A stretch of DNA of 64,000 nt, taken from positions 7,981,001 to 8,045,000 of the forward strand of contig NZ_JACHMI010000001.1 in assembly GCF_014207985.1 (NCBI RefSeq), in the 5' to 3' direction. Each line of letters starts with the position of its first letter. The stretch's first letter is position 1. The translations under genes and the position numbers were made by a program. The stretch is from Nonomuraea rubra (GTDB taxonomy: Bacteria; Actinomycetota; Actinomycetes; Streptosporangiales; Streptosporangiaceae). The notes under the pieces are model-generated. The model saw nothing but the letters and a program-made list of their open reading frames with translations, did not search any database and was not told the DNA's origin. Below, in pieces: positions 35,668 to 47,391 of this stretch.

Positions 35668-38600
35668 GCACCGCCGACAGGTTCGCCGCGCTGAGCACCG
35701 AACGCCGGGTGGAGCTGCTGCGCCGCCTGGTCGAGGCGGGCCGGCTGGAGGCGATCCCCGACATCGTGCCCCCGCGCGACCCCGCCCGCCCGGTGCGGCT
35801 CAGCCCGGCGCAGGAGGACCTGTGGGTGTACGAGTCGCTCTATCCGGACACCGCCGCGCTCAACCTGTGCTGCGCCTACCACTTCGGCACCCCGGTCGAC
35901 CCGACCGACCTGGAGGCGGCGCTGACCATCGTCCAGGGGCAGCACGACACCCTGCGCATGCGCGTCACGGGCGAGGTGGGCGAGCTGCGGGTGGAGTCCG
36001 CGCCGGCGGAGCCGTTCCGGCTGGAGCGGCAGGACCTGCGCGGCGGCGGCACCGGCCTGCGCGAGGCGCTGCACGCCTTCAGCCGCCGCACGTTCGAGCT
36101 GGACGGCGGGCCGCTGATCAGGGGCCGGTTCATCACCGTGGACGACACGCGGGCCACGCTGGTGCTCGCGCTGCACCACATCGCGACGGACTGGTGGTCG
36201 TTCGACGTGCTGCACGGCGAGCTGACCGAGGCCTACCGGACCGTGCGCGAGCGGGTCCCGCCGCGCCTGCGCAGGCCCGGCATCCAGTACGCCGACTTCG
36301 CCTGCTGGCAGCGCGAGCTGGAGGCGGCCGGAGTGTTCGACGCCCAGCTCGACTGGTGGCGCGGCTACCTCGCGAACCCGCCCAGGCCCCTCACCGTGGG
36401 CTCCGCGACGCCGGCCGGCGGTTTCGGGGTCGAGCAGGTCGCCTTCCGCATCGACGCCCGCGTGGAGGCCGCCGTACGCGCGCTGGCCAGGGAGCGCGGG
36501 GCCACCGTGTACGGCGTGCTGATGACGGCGTTCGCGGTCTTCGCGCACCGGCTCACCGGCGAGCCCGACCTGATCACCGGCACGCCCGTCGCCAACAGGT
36601 CGGCCAGGGGCCTGGACCGCGTCATCGGCTACGTCATGAACTCCGTCCCGGTGCGCTGGCGGATCGGCGGCGGAACGACGTTCGCCGAGCTGCTGGCGCG
36701 TTTCACCGCCGAGTTCCCCCAGGTGCTCGCGCACGCCGACGTGCCCGTGGGCCGGATCGTGCGGGCGCTGGACCCGGAGCGGGTGGCGGGGCGGTCGCCG
36801 CTGTTCCAGTGGGTGTTCATGCACCTGCCGCGCCAGGAGAGCGTGGCCAGGCTGCGGGAGATCGCCGATCCCGAGCGGGTGCACACCGGCGGGGAGCACG
36901 ACCTGATCGGGATCGTGCGTGACGGTGACGACGGGTTCGAGGCGAGCCTGGAGATCCGTACCGACGTGTACGCGCCCGAGGTCGTGCGGGCGTGGGCGGA
37001 CTCCTTCACGACCCTGCTGGACTCGCTCGTGACGGAGCCGGACGCGCCCGTCTCCCGGGCCTCGCTGGTGCCCGCGGAGCCGCGCGAGCCGTCCGCCGCG
37101 GTGCCCGCCGTGATGCCCGCCGTGATGCCCGCTGCGACGACGCTGTACGGGCTGGTGGCGCGGCAGGCCGGGCTCAGGCCCGATGCGGTGGCCGTCGAGT
37201 CGGAGCACGGGCGGCTCACCTACCGGGAGCTGCTGGAGCGCGCCGACGCGCTGGCGGCGGCGCTCGTGGAGCGCGGGGTGGGGCCCGAGCGGGTGGTGGC
37301 GCTGGCGCTGGGGCGGTCCACGGCCATGGTGGTGGCGATCCTGGCGGTGCAGCGGGCCGGTGGGGCGTACCTGCCGGTCGATCCGGACGATCCGGCGGAG
37401 CGGGTGGCGTACCTGGTCCGGGACGCCGGGGCGGGCCTGCTGGTCGCCGGGCCGGGGGTGCTGCCGGCGCTCGACGTGGAGCGGATCTCCCCCGACGCCT
37501 CCGGACCCATCACGAAATTTCCGGACATCGACCCGCGGAGTGCGGCGTGGGTGATGTACACCTCCGGCTCCAGCGGCCGCCCCAAGGGGGTGGTGGTCAG
37601 CCACGCTGGTGTCGCCTGCCTGGCGCACTCGCTGGTGACGTCGTTCGGGCTCGGCGGGAGCAGCCGGGTGCTGCAGCTCGGGGCGCCGACGTTCGACATC
37701 TCGGTGGGCGAGCTGTGCCTGGCGTTCGGCTCCGGCGGCACCCTCGTCGTCCCGCCCGCCGGGCCGCTGGCCGGGGACGAACTGGGGCGGGTGCTGCGGG
37801 AGCGGCGCGTCACGTTCGGGCTGATCCCGCCGGCGGTGCTGGCCACCGTACCGCCCGGCGACTACCCCGACCTGCGCGGCGTCGCCTCCGGGGCCGACGT
37901 GTGCCCGCCGGAGCTGGTGGCGCGGTGGGCGGACAGGGGCTTCTGGAACGCGTACGGGCCGACCGAGACCACGGTCTGCTCCAGCGTCAGCGACCCGCTC
38001 GCCCCGGACGGCACGCTCCCGCCGATCGGCCGCCCGCTCACCGGCACCCGCCTGTACGTCCTGGACGCCCGCCTGCGCCCGCTGCCCGCCGGGGTGCCCG
38101 GCGAGCTGTACGTGGGAGGCGCCGGGGTGGCACGCGGCTACCTCGGCCGCCCCGGCCTCACCGCCGAACGTTTCGTCGCCGACCCGTACGGGGCTCCGGG
38201 TGAGCGCATGTACCGCACGGGCGACCTCGTCCAGCGGCGGCCCGACGGCCAGATCCAGTTCCTCGGCCGGACCGACGACCAGGTGAAGGTGCGCGGCTTC
38301 CGCATCGAACCGGCCGAGATCGAGGCGGCGCTCGCCACGCACGCGACGGTCGCGCGGGCGGCGGTGGCCCGGCACGGCGACCGCCTCGTCGCCTACCTCG
38401 TCCCTCGCCCGGGGGCCGAGCCCGACCCCGGCGGCGTGCTCGCGCACGCGATGGCCACGCTGCCCGTGCACCTGGTGCCGAGCGAGTTCGTGGTGGTGGA
38501 GACGCTGCCGCTCACGCCGCGGGGGAAGCTGGACCGGGCCGCGCTGCCCGCGCCCGGCGCTCCGGCGGAGGTGACGCGCGCGCCGGTCACCGAACGCGAG

Positions 38601-40295
38601 TCGGCCCTGTGCGCCCTCTTCGCCGAGCTCCTCGGCCTGCCGGAGGTGGGGGCCGAGGACGACTTCTTCCGGCTGGGCGGCGACAGCGTCGCGGCGATCC
38701 GGCTCGTCAGCCGGGCCCGCGAGCGGGGGCTCGGGCTCACGCCGCGCGAGGTGTTCGTCGCCAGGACCCCCGCCGCGCTGGCCGCCCTGGCCCGGGTCGC
38801 CACGCGTGCCGTCGCGGACTCTCCCACCGGCCGGTTCCCGATCACGCCGATCATGCACTGGTGGCGCGAGCACGGCGGGCCGCTGGACACCTTCACCCAG
38901 TCGCTGGTGGTGCCCGTCCCGCAGGGCTGCGACGAGGAGCGCATCAGGACGGCCCTGCGCACGCTGACGGCCCGGCACGCCGCCCTGCGCATGCGGCTGC
39001 TGCGGCACTCCGAGGAGGACTGGGAGCTGGAGGTGCCGGTCCCTGAGGAGGCTGCGGAGGTCCCGTTCATCCGCACCTGGGCGGACGCGGACGGCCCCAC
39101 CGGACACACCGGACCCCCAGGCCCCACCACCACCGATCCCACCGGCCCGGCCAGGCGTGAGGCCGGGCATGAGGCCGCGCGTGAGGCCAGGCGTGGGGCC
39201 GAGCGTGAGGCCAGGCGTGGGGCCGAGCGTGAGGCCGCGCGTGAGCCCAGGCATGAGGCCGCGCGTGAGGCGCGGCCCGATCCCCTGCGCGGCGCCATGC
39301 TCGCGGCCACCTGGACCGCGCCCGGCCGGTTGCTGCTCACCGCCCACCACCTGGCCGTGGACGCCGTCTCCTGGCGCGTGCTCGGACCCGAGCTGGCCGC
39401 CCTGCTCAACGGCCCCGCCGAGGCCGCCACCCCGGCCGCCCGAGGGACGTCGTTCGCCCGCTGGTCCCGCCTCCTGACCGCCGAGGCGCAGCGGCCGGAG
39501 CGGGTGGCGGCCGAGTTCCCGCTGTGGGAGCGCATGGCGGCCGGCGAGCCGCTGCTGAGCCCCGGCCGCCCGCGAGGGCGCCGGACGCGTGCCGTCCTCA
39601 CCAGGACGCTCCCGCCCGGGCTCACCGAGCAGGCCGTGACCCACCTGCCCGCCGCCTTCCGCTGCGGCCCGGACGAGGTGCTGCTCACGGCCCTGGCCAT
39701 CGCCGTGACCCGATGGCGCGGCGGGACGGGTGTGCTGGTGGAGGTCGAGGGTCACGGCCGCGAGCCGTTCACCGACGACGTGGACATCTCCGGCACCATC
39801 GGCTGGTTCACCACCCAGTACCCCGTCAGCCTCGACGCCACCGGCACCCCCGCCGACGCGCTCAAGCGCGTCAAGGAGACCCTGCGCTCGATCCCGGGAG
39901 CGGGCCTCGGCCACGGCCTCCTGCGCCACCTCAACCGGGACACGGCCGCCAAGCTGAGCACGCTGCCCGCCCCTGACCTGCGCTTCAACTATCTGGGCAG
40001 GTTCGAGGGCGAGCTGGTGGGCATGCCGGGCACCCCGATGGCGTACGCGGTGGAGCTGGACACGGTGGTCCTGACCGGCGCGGACGGCGCCCGCCTGACG
40101 GCGAGCTGGTCCCACGCCGCCGAGCTCATCGGCTCCCAGGACGTCGCGGACCTGGCCGGCCTCTGGGAGGCGGCGCTGACGGAGCTGGCCGCCCACGCCG
40201 GTGAGGGCGGCGCGACCAGCTCCGACTTCCCGCTGGTCGAGCTGACCCAGTCCCAGATCGAGGCCCTCGAAGCGGACCTGGACGGCGGCTGGTGA
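35664..40295 (+). CDS. NRPS 2: C-A-T-E
   Basis: A 1543-residue synthetase. Its first 40 residues form a charged docking-like helix ([19 protein letters not shown]). The C domain (about 45-480) has [12 protein letters not shown] near 171. The A domain (about 490-960) has [16 protein letters not shown] and [16 protein letters not shown]. The carrier LGGDSV has Ser near 1007. The C-terminal epimerisation domain has [13 protein letters not shown] near 1227, EGHGRE and RFNYLGRF. It should add one residue and convert it to the D form. A hand-aligned A code, D-I-G-L-V-S-A-V-C-K, gives no clear substrate. A repeat-rich insertion lies in the E domain before HHLAVD. Confidence 0.93.
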   Translation: MSTADRFAALSTERRVELLRRLVEAGRLEAIPDIVPPRDPARPVRLSPAQEDLWVYESLYPDTAALNLCCAYHFGTPVDPTDLEAALTIVQGQHDTLRMRVTGEVGELRVESAPAEPFRLERQDLRGGGTGLREALHAFSRRTFELDGGPLIRGRFITVDDTRATLVLALHHIATDWWSFDVLHGELTEAYRTVRERVPPRLRRPGIQYADFACWQRELEAAGVFDAQLDWWRGYLANPPRPLTVGSATPAGGFGVEQVAFRIDARVEAAVRALARERGATVYGVLMTAFAVFAHRLTGEPDLITGTPVANRSARGLDRVIGYVMNSVPVRWRIGGGTTFAELLARFTAEFPQVLAHADVPVGRIVRALDPERVAGRSPLFQWVFMHLPRQESVARLREIADPERVHTGGEHDLIGIVRDGDDGFEASLEIRTDVYAPEVVRAWADSFTTLLDSLVTEPDAPVSRASLVPAEPREPSAAVPAVMPAVMPAATTLYGLVARQAGLRPDAVAVESEHGRLTYRELLERADALAAALVERGVGPERVVALALGRSTAMVVAILAVQRAGGAYLPVDPDDPAERVAYLVRDAGAGLLVAGPGVLPALDVERISPDASGPITKFPDIDPRSAAWVMYTSGSSGRPKGVVVSHAGVACLAHSLVTSFGLGGSSRVLQLGAPTFDISVGELCLAFGSGGTLVVPPAGPLAGDELGRVLRERRVTFGLIPPAVLATVPPGDYPDLRGVASGADVCPPELVARWADRGFWNAYGPTETTVCSSVSDPLAPDGTLPPIGRPLTGTRLYVLDARLRPLPAGVPGELYVGGAGVARGYLGRPGLTAERFVADPYGAPGERMYRTGDLVQRRPDGQIQFLGRTDDQVKVRGFRIEPAEIEAALATHATVARAAVARHGDRLVAYLVPRPGAEPDPGGVLAHAMATLPVHLVPSEFVVVETLPLTPRGKLDRAALPAPGAPAEVTRAPVTERESALCALFAELLGLPEVGAEDDFFRLGGDSVAAIRLVSRARERGLGLTPREVFVARTPAALAALARVATRAVADSPTGRFPITPIMHWWREHGGPLDTFTQSLVVPVPQGCDEERIRTALRTLTARHAALRMRLLRHSEEDWELEVPVPEEAAEVPFIRTWADADGPTGHTGPPGPTTTDPTGPARREAGHEAAREARRGAEREARRGAEREAAREPRHEAAREARPDPLRGAMLAATWTAPGRLLLTAHHLAVDAVSWRVLGPELAALLNGPAEAATPAARGTSFARWSRLLTAEAQRPERVAAEFPLWERMAAGEPLLSPGRPRGRRTRAVLTRTLPPGLTEQAVTHLPAAFRCGPDEVLLTALAIAVTRWRGGTGVLVEVEGHGREPFTDDVDISGTIGWFTTQYPVSLDATGTPADALKRVKETLRSIPGAGLGHGLLRHLNRDTAAKLSTLPAPDLRFNYLGRFEGELVGMPGTPMAYAVELDTVVLTGADGARLTASWSHAAELIGSQDVADLAGLWEAALTELAAHAGEGGATSSDFPLVELTQSQIEALEADLDGGW
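39152..39271 (+). repeat. Degenerate tandem repeats in the NRPS 2 epimerisation domain
   Basis: Repeats based on GTGAGGCCAGGC and GTGGGGCCGAGC alternate for about 120 bases and encode a charged [14 protein letters not shown] segment. It is inserted into the N-terminal half of the E domain, just before the catalytic HHLAVD motif. The unit stays in frame. Confidence 0.75.
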
Positions 40296-43200
40296 GCGGC
40301 AGGCTGGCCGACGTGCTGCCGCTCTCCCCCGCCCAGGAGGGCCTGCTCTTCCACGCCCTGTACGGCGGCGGCGACGCGTACGTGATCCAGGCCAGGTTCA
40401 CCCTGGACGGCGAGGCCGACCCGGCCAGGCTGCGCGCGGCACTGGAGTCCCTGCTCGAACGCCACCCCAACCTGCGCGCCTGCTTCCGCCACAAGGGCCT
40501 CGACCAGCCGGTGCAGCTCGTCCCGCGCAGCGTCCGTGTCCCGTGGACGGAGGTGGAGCCGCCGGCGGACGCCGACCTGGAGCGGATGCTGGAGGCGGAC
40601 CTGCTGCGGCCGTTCGACGTGACGAGGCCACCGCTGGTGCGGGCCATGCTCGTGCGGCGGCGCGAGCTGGTGCTGACGATGCACCACCTGCTGGTGGACG
40701 GCTGGTCGATGCCGATCCTGGCCCGCGAGCTGGCCACCCTGTACGCGGGCGGGCCCCCGCTGCCGCCCGCGCCGCCGTTCCACGCCTACCTGGCGTGGCT
40801 CAGCTACCAGGATCGCGAGGAGGCGCGGCAGGCCTGGCGTGAGGCGCTCGACGGCCTGCCGGGTCCCACGCTGCTCAGGCCGGGGGCCGGGGCCGCGAGC
40901 CCGCGGCAGGAGGCGGTGGAGCGCGAGCTGCCGCCCGAGCTGAGCGAGGCCGTGCGGCGGCGGGCGCGCGCCGCCGGGGTGACGGTCAACACGCTGGTGC
41001 AGGCGGCGTGGGGGCTGGTGCTGGCGCGGATGACCGGGCGCGAGGACGTGGTGTTCGGGGCGGTGGTGTCCGGGCGGCCGCCGGAGGTGGCGGGCGTGGA
41101 GTCGATGGTGGGGCTGTTCATCAACACCCTGCCTGTACGCGTCCGGGCCGGCGAGCCCGGGCTGCTGCGGCGGCTGCAGGACGAGCAGGCCCGGCTCACC
41201 CCGTACCACCACGCACGCCTGGCGGACGTTCGGCGCGGCGGCGGCGAGCTGTTCGACACCCTGCTGGCCTTCGAGAACTACCCCCGTGACGGCCTGGACT
41301 CCCAGAGCGGCCTGCGGCTGACGGGCGTGCACGATGGGACCCACTACCCGGTCACCGTGACGGTGGTGGCGGGTGAGCGGCTGTGGCTGCGGCTCGGCTA
41401 CCGTCCCGACCTGGTGAGCCGGGCCGAGGCCGAGGCCATCGCCGCCCGGTTCGTGCGGGCGCTGGGGTCGGCGGACCTGGACGGCGCCGGCGTGCTTCCC
41501 GCCGAGGAGCGCCGCCTGCTCGCGTCCTGGGGTGGTGCGGCGGGCGACCCGGCATCCGAGCCGGACGCGACGCTCGAACGGCCGGGTGCGGCTTTTGTGC
41601 GGCCGGGTGCGGCCTTTGAACGGACAGGGGCGGGTTTCGGGGCGGGCGCGGGCGTCGGCGGGTCGGTGCCGGAGCGGTTCGCGGCGCAGGTGGCGCGGAC
41701 GCCGGACGCGGTGGCGGTCGAGCACGGCGGCCACCCGCTCACCTACGCCGAGCTGGACGCCCGCTCCGACCGGGTGGCGGCGCGGCTGAGCCTGGCCCCT
41801 GAGACACCGGTCGCGCTGCTCATGGAGCGCTCCCCCGAGCTGGTGGTGGCTCAGCTCGCGGTGCTGAAGGCGGGCGGCTGCTACATGCCGCTGGACCCGG
41901 GACAGCCGCGGGCCAGGCTGGACTGGCTGCTGGAGGACAGCGGCGCCCAGCTCGTCCTGACGGAGCTGAACGGTGGCGAGCCGGACCAGGACGGCCCGCA
42001 TGAGCGGGTGGCCGGGTTCGCGGCACGGGCCGTGCATCCGCATGCCGCCGCGTACGTCATGTACACCTCCGGCTCCACGGGCACGCCCAAGGGCGTCGTC
42101 GTCACCCACGCGAACATCCTGGAGCTGGCCTCCGACCGGCGCTTCGCGGAACACCACCGGGTCCTGCTGCACAGCCCGCACACGTTCGACGCGGCCACGT
42201 ACGAGCTGTGGGTGCCGCTGCTCAACGGCGGCACCACGGTCATCGCCCCGCCCGGCCCCCTCAGCCCCGGCACCGTCGAACGGGCCCGGCTCAGCGCGGT
42301 GTGGCTGACGGCCGAGCTGTTCCGCACCCTGGCCGACCTGGCGCCCGGCGCGCTCGCCAGCGTCCCGGAGATCTGGGCGGGCGGCGACGTCCTCTCACCG
42401 GACGCGGTGCGACGGCTGTCCCGGCACGGGGCGCGGGTCGTCAACGGGTACGGGCCGACGGAGACGACGACGTTCGCCACCAGCCACCCGGTCGGCCCCG
42501 AGCCTGGGACAGGGCCCGTCCCGATCGGCCGCCCGCTGGACGGCACGCGCGTGTACGTCCTGGACGCCCGCCTGCGCCCCGCCCCGATCGGCACGATCGG
42601 CGAGCTGTACATCGCCGGGACCGGCCTGGCACGCGGCTACCTCGGACGTGCCGGGCTGACGGCGGAACGGTTCGTGGCGGATCCGTTCGCGGTGGGCGAG
42701 CGCATGTACCGGACCGGGGATCTGGCGCGGTGGACGTTCGGCGGGGAGCTGGAGTTCGCGGGCCGGGCGGACGGCCAGGTGAAGATCCGCGGCTACCGCA
42801 TCGAACCGGGCGAGGTCGAGGCCGCACTGGAGTCCTGCCCGGACGTGGACCGCGCCGTGGTCACCACCACCGCCGGTTACGCGGATGCCGGTCACGCGGA
42901 TGCCGGTCAGGGCGGGGCTGGGGCACGGCGGCTGGTCGCGTACGTCGTGCTGCGCGGTGGCGGGACGCTGGAGCGCGTGCGGGAGCACGTCGCGGCGCGC
43001 CTGCCGAAGCACCTGCTCCCCGCCCAGTACGTCCTCCTCGGCCACCTCCCCCTCAACCCGCACGGCAAGGTGGACCGCACGGCACTCCCCGCCCCGGAGC
43101 CACCGCCCCGCCACCCGGCCGCCGAGCCCGGGACGCCCCGCGAGAAGGAGCTGTGCGAGCTGTTCACGCAGATCCTGAGCGGCACGGCCACACGTCCTCC

Positions 43201-44173
43201 CGCGGAGACAGGAGGCATCGGCGCGGACTCGGACTTCTTCGAGTGCGGCGGCGACTCGCTGCTCGCCATGCGCCTGACGGCCGCCATCGAGGCCAGGCTC
43301 GGCCTCCGCACCTCCATAGCCGCCCTGTTCGAGGCCCCCACCCCGGCGGCGCTCGCCGTCCGCCTCGACACGCCCGCACCGGAGCTGGACCTGTCGCCGC
43401 TGCTGACACTGCGCGCCGGGGGTGACGGGGCGCCGCTGTTCTGCGTGCATCCGGGCCGGGGCATCGGCTGGTCCTACACCTCGCTCCTGCCCCACCTGCC
43501 GCCGGGCCACCCCGTGTACGCCTTGCAGTCGCCGGTGCTCCAGGACCCCGGGTACCCGGGCCCGGACAGCATGCGGCGGATGGCCGAGGACTACCTGGCG
43601 CGGGTGCGGGCCGTCCGCCACGATGGCCCGTACCTGCTGCTGGGGCACTCCTTCGGCGGGCTGCTCGCGTACGAGATGGCCGCCCGCCTGCGCGCGGACG
43701 GGCAGGAGGTCGGGCTGGTCGCCTCGCTGGACGCGGTCCCGTGGCCGCCCGGCACGCGGGCGGACCCGGCGGACGCCGAGCAGGAGGCGCTGACGATCCT
43801 GCTGCGCACGCGCACCTTGCACCCGTACGCGCAGCCGGGGCCGCTGGAGCGGGCGCGGGTGTTCGCCGCCGTGCGCGAGAGCGAGGGGCCGCTGTCCGGG
43901 CTGGGCGACGACCGGCTGTCGGCCGTGGCGGACGCGGTCGCCGGGCATCTGCGGCTGGCCGTCACGTACCGGCCGTCGCCGTTCGACGGGACGGTGCTGC
44001 TGTTCTCGGCCACGGCCCAGCCCGGCGGCCCGCCGTCGGCGGTCAAAGCGGAGCGGTGGGCGCCGGCCCGGGTGCGGGTCCACGACCTCGACTGCGGTCA
44101 CAGCGACCTGCTCAGGCCCGGCCCGGCCGCCGCGATCGCCGGGGTCCTCGAACCGATCCTAGGGAGTATGTGA
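40292..44173 (+). CDS. NRPS 3: C-A-T-TE
   Basis: A 1293-residue synthetase beginning at a GTG that overlaps NRPS 2 by 4 bases. The C domain opens with [17 protein letters not shown], the style of C domains that accept D-residues, and has [10 protein letters not shown] near 130; this fits the upstream E domain. The A domain (about 455-930) has [11 protein letters not shown] and [16 protein letters not shown]; the hand-aligned code D-A-Y-W-W-G-G-T-F-K resembles valine-type codes. Carrier CGGDSL has Ser near 989. The thioesterase (about 1045-1290) has [17 protein letters not shown] with Ser near 1120 and a late His in CGHSDL. It should release or cyclise the product, yet three more biosynthetic genes follow it. 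Confidence 0.93.
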   Translation: MSGRLADVLPLSPAQEGLLFHALYGGGDAYVIQARFTLDGEADPARLRAALESLLERHPNLRACFRHKGLDQPVQLVPRSVRVPWTEVEPPADADLERMLEADLLRPFDVTRPPLVRAMLVRRRELVLTMHHLLVDGWSMPILARELATLYAGGPPLPPAPPFHAYLAWLSYQDREEARQAWREALDGLPGPTLLRPGAGAASPRQEAVERELPPELSEAVRRRARAAGVTVNTLVQAAWGLVLARMTGREDVVFGAVVSGRPPEVAGVESMVGLFINTLPVRVRAGEPGLLRRLQDEQARLTPYHHARLADVRRGGGELFDTLLAFENYPRDGLDSQSGLRLTGVHDGTHYPVTVTVVAGERLWLRLGYRPDLVSRAEAEAIAARFVRALGSADLDGAGVLPAEERRLLASWGGAAGDPASEPDATLERPGAAFVRPGAAFERTGAGFGAGAGVGGSVPERFAAQVARTPDAVAVEHGGHPLTYAELDARSDRVAARLSLAPETPVALLMERSPELVVAQLAVLKAGGCYMPLDPGQPRARLDWLLEDSGAQLVLTELNGGEPDQDGPHERVAGFAARAVHPHAAAYVMYTSGSTGTPKGVVVTHANILELASDRRFAEHHRVLLHSPHTFDAATYELWVPLLNGGTTVIAPPGPLSPGTVERARLSAVWLTAELFRTLADLAPGALASVPEIWAGGDVLSPDAVRRLSRHGARVVNGYGPTETTTFATSHPVGPEPGTGPVPIGRPLDGTRVYVLDARLRPAPIGTIGELYIAGTGLARGYLGRAGLTAERFVADPFAVGERMYRTGDLARWTFGGELEFAGRADGQVKIRGYRIEPGEVEAALESCPDVDRAVVTTTAGYADAGHADAGQGGAGARRLVAYVVLRGGGTLERVREHVAARLPKHLLPAQYVLLGHLPLNPHGKVDRTALPAPEPPPRHPAAEPGTPREKELCELFTQILSGTATRPPAETGGIGADSDFFECGGDSLLAMRLTAAIEARLGLRTSIAALFEAPTPAALAVRLDTPAPELDLSPLLTLRAGGDGAPLFCVHPGRGIGWSYTSLLPHLPPGHPVYALQSPVLQDPGYPGPDSMRRMAEDYLARVRAVRHDGPYLLLGHSFGGLLAYEMAARLRADGQEVGLVASLDAVPWPPGTRADPADAEQEALTILLRTRTLHPYAQPGPLERARVFAAVRESEGPLSGLGDDRLSAVADAVAGHLRLAVTYRPSPFDGTVLLFSATAQPGGPPSAVKAERWAPARVRVHDLDCGHSDLLRPGPAAAIAGVLEPILGSM

Positions 44174-47100
44174 TGGCGCCGGTCGAGTACGAGTTCCCCG
44201 TGTCGCCCGCGCAGGCCAGGATGCTGGTGCTGGACCAGCTCAACCCGGGCACCGCCCAGTACAACGTGCCCGTGGCCTTCACCGTGCGCGGCCCGTTCGA
44301 CGTCTCCGCCTTCCGCGCGGCCCTGGACGCGGTGGTGGCCGGTCACGAGTCGCTGCGTACGGTGTTCCGGCCGGGCGACGGCGCGTACGTGCAGGTCGTG
44401 ACGGAGGAGGCGAGGGCGGCGCTGCGGGTCGAGCGGGACGTGCCCGTGGCCGCCGCGGACGGGCTGCTGCGGGCGGAGGCGGCGGTGCCGTTCGACGTGG
44501 AGGCGGGGCCGCTGCTGCGGTGCGTCGTGTACGAGCTCGGCGACGGCAGCCACCGCGTGCTGCTGACGGCACACCACCTGGTGTGCGACGGCTGGTCGCT
44601 GCGACTCCTCCTCCAGGAGCTCACCGCCGCTTACCGCCCCGCCGCCACTTCGACTCGCGGCACAGCCGCGCCGGAGCCGCCCTCGCTCCAGTACCCCGAC
44701 TACGCCGCCTGGCAGCGGGAACGCCTCGACTCGCACGCCCTGGACGCGGCGGTCGCGTACTGGGCGGGCGTGCTCGCGGACGCGCCCAGGACGCTCGCCC
44801 TGCCCACCGACCGCCCACGCCCGGCCGTGCAGTCCACGGCGGGCGGCGTGCACCGGCTGGACCTGCCGCCGGACACCAGGGAACGCCTGGCCAAGGTCGC
44901 CGCCGAGCGGAACACGACCCCGTTCACCGCCATGTTCGCCGCGTTCGCCGCCTTCCTGGCCAGGCTCACGGGACAGCGGGACTTCGTGGTGGGAGTGCCG
45001 GTCTCGGGCCGCGACCACCCGGACGTCCAGGGCCTCATCGGCCTGCTGGCCAACACGCTGGCGTTACGCGCCGACGTGGCGGGCGAGCCGTCGTACCTGG
45101 ACCTCGTGACCCGCGTACGCGACCGCCTCCTGGAGGCCCACCCCCACCAGGAGGCCCCGTTCGAGGCGGTGGTCGAGGCGCTGGCCCCCGGCAGGGAGCT
45201 CAGCCACGCCCCTCTCGTGCAGGTCATGCTGGCCTACGACGACGACACCCACCTGCGGCTCGACCTGCCCGGAGCCGTCACGGAGCGCGTCGAGCTGCTG
45301 CTCGACGACGCCAAGTTCGACCTGCTCCTGAACGTGCAGCGGGACGGCGGCGGCCTGGCCGCCCACTTCGTGCACCGGGCGGACCTGTTCGAGCCGGCCA
45401 CCGTCCGGCACTGGGCGCGCGCGTTCGAGACGCTGCTGAACGGCCTGCTCGACCGCCCAGAGCTGCCCGTGACCGCCCACGACCTCCTCCCGCCCGACGA
45501 GCGCCACCGCGTGCTGCACCGCTGGAACCGCACCACCTCCCCCACCCCCGCCGGCCTCGTTCCCGACCTGGTCGCCGAGCGCGCCGCCGAGCGGCCCGAC
45601 GCGACGGCGCTGGTCTGCGGCGCCACCGCGCTCACCTACCGCGAGCTGCTGGAGCGCGCCGACCGGCTGGCCGCGAGGCTGCGCGCGGCCGGCGTGGGCC
45701 CCGGGGTGCCGGTGGGGCTCTGCCTGGGCCGGGGCGCCGGGATGGCGGTGGCCGCGCTGGCGGTGCTGCGGGCGGGCGGCGCGTACGTGCCCCTCGACCC
45801 CGGCCATCCGGAGGCCAGGCTGCGCTTCATGATCGAGGACGCCGGGGTGAGGCTGCTGATCGCCGACGACGGGCCGGAGGATCGCGGCGTCCCCGCGGCC
45901 ACGGCCGGGCCGGGGGAGTTCGGGGTGCCGGTGACCACGGTCGAGGGCGGGCCGGTCCCGCCGGTCGGCCCCGTGCTCGACGCCCGCCCCGCCCTCGCCG
46001 ACACCGCGTACATCCTCTACACCTCCGGCTCCACGGGCAGGCCCAAGGGCGTCGCGGTCGAGCATCGCGCGCTGCTGAACCTGGCCACCGCCGTACGCCC
46101 CCAGTTCCCGGTGACCGGCGAGGACCGGGTGCTGCAGTACGTGTCGTTCGGGTTCGACGTGGCCGTGTCCGACCTGTTCTTCACGTTCGTGGCGGGGGCG
46201 GAGCTGCACGTGGCGGCCGAGTGCGAGCGGCTCGGCGACGACCTGTACGCCCGCCTGCGCGACTCCCGCATCACCTACGTCTTCCTGCCGCCGTCGGCCG
46301 CCATGTCGCTGCCGTGCCCGCCGGACGCGCTGCCCGACCTGCGCACGCTGGCCATCGGCGGCGAGGCGTGCCCGGCCGAGCTGGTGGAACGCTGGGCGAC
46401 GCCGCGGCGGCGGGTGGTGGACGCGTACGGGCCGAGCGAGTGCACCGTCTACGCCACCACGGCCGAACTCGTGCCCGGAGAGCCGGTGGTGATCGGCCGT
46501 CCGGTGGCGAACGTGCGCGCGTACGTGCTGGACGAGTGGCTGCGCCCGGTGCCGGTCGGCGTGACGGGCGAGATCTACCTGGCGGGGGCGAGCCTGGCAC
46601 GCGGGTACGCCAACCGGCCCGCCCTGACCGCCGAGCGCTTCGTGGCCGATCCGTACGGGCCGCCGGGCGAGCGCATGTACCGGACCGGCGATCTGGGCCG
46701 TTACGACGCGGGCGGTGTCCTGTCGTACCTGGGCCGGGTGGACACGCAGGTCAAGCTGCGCGGCTTCCGCGTCGAGCTGGGCGAGATCGAGACCGTGCTG
46801 GCCGCGCATCCGGGCGTGTCGGTGGCGGCGGCGGCCGTACGCGGAGACCGCCTGGCGGTGTACGTGGTGCCCGGCACCGGATCTGGTGAGCGGGGGCTCA
46901 CCGTGGTGGAGGTGCGGTCCTGGCTGGCGGCGCGGCTGCCCGGCTACATGGTGCCCGACGCGGTCGTGTTCGTGCCGGAGCTGCCGGTCAACCGATCCGG
47001 CAAGCTCGACAGGCGGCGGCTGCCTGAGCCGCCGCTCACCCGTCCCGACCTGGACAGCCCGTACGCGGCCCCGGTCACCCCCACCGAGCGGCGGATCGCG

Positions 47101-47391
47101 GCGGTGTGGGCGGCGGCGCTGGAGCTGACCCAGGTGGGCCTGCACGACAACTTCTTCGACCTGGGCGGCAACTCGATCCGGCTGCTCGCCGTGCTGTCGG
47201 CGCTGCGCGAGCGCGGGCAGGACGGCGGGCTCAAGCTGGTGGACCTGTTCCGGCATCCCACGGTCGCCGCGCTGGCCGCCTTCCTGGACGGCGCGGGCGC
47301 GGACGGGGAGCAGGACGAGTCCCGGCGACGGGGGCGGAGCAGACGCGAACGGCTGGCCGCTCGCAGGAACACGCAGAGAGGCGGGAACTGA
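44173..47391 (+). CDS. NRPS 4: C-A-T
   Basis: A 1072-residue single module. The C domain begins FPVSPAQARMLVLDQLNPG and has TAHHLVCDGWS near 135. The A domain (about 460-955) has [24 protein letters not shown] and GRVDTQVKLRGFRVELGE. Carrier LGGNSI has Ser near 1001. It ends in a basic tail (RRRGRSRRERLAARR). The hand-aligned A code D-V-S-F-A-G-A-V-Y-K gives no clear substrate. It starts within the stop of NRPS 3 (TGATG). As it has neither TE nor E domain and is followed by a KS protein, it probably feeds that KS, so its place in assembly differs from its place in the operon. Confidence 0.92.
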   Translation: MAPVEYEFPVSPAQARMLVLDQLNPGTAQYNVPVAFTVRGPFDVSAFRAALDAVVAGHESLRTVFRPGDGAYVQVVTEEARAALRVERDVPVAAADGLLRAEAAVPFDVEAGPLLRCVVYELGDGSHRVLLTAHHLVCDGWSLRLLLQELTAAYRPAATSTRGTAAPEPPSLQYPDYAAWQRERLDSHALDAAVAYWAGVLADAPRTLALPTDRPRPAVQSTAGGVHRLDLPPDTRERLAKVAAERNTTPFTAMFAAFAAFLARLTGQRDFVVGVPVSGRDHPDVQGLIGLLANTLALRADVAGEPSYLDLVTRVRDRLLEAHPHQEAPFEAVVEALAPGRELSHAPLVQVMLAYDDDTHLRLDLPGAVTERVELLLDDAKFDLLLNVQRDGGGLAAHFVHRADLFEPATVRHWARAFETLLNGLLDRPELPVTAHDLLPPDERHRVLHRWNRTTSPTPAGLVPDLVAERAAERPDATALVCGATALTYRELLERADRLAARLRAAGVGPGVPVGLCLGRGAGMAVAALAVLRAGGAYVPLDPGHPEARLRFMIEDAGVRLLIADDGPEDRGVPAATAGPGEFGVPVTTVEGGPVPPVGPVLDARPALADTAYILYTSGSTGRPKGVAVEHRALLNLATAVRPQFPVTGEDRVLQYVSFGFDVAVSDLFFTFVAGAELHVAAECERLGDDLYARLRDSRITYVFLPPSAAMSLPCPPDALPDLRTLAIGGEACPAELVERWATPRRRVVDAYGPSECTVYATTAELVPGEPVVIGRPVANVRAYVLDEWLRPVPVGVTGEIYLAGASLARGYANRPALTAERFVADPYGPPGERMYRTGDLGRYDAGGVLSYLGRVDTQVKLRGFRVELGEIETVLAAHPGVSVAAAAVRGDRLAVYVVPGTGSGERGLTVVEVRSWLAARLPGYMVPDAVVFVPELPVNRSGKLDRRRLPEPPLTRPDLDSPYAAPVTPTERRIAAVWAAALELTQVGLHDNFFDLGGNSIRLLAVLSALRERGQDGGLKLVDLFRHPTVAALAAFLDGAGADGEQDESRRRGRSRRERLAARRNTQRGGN

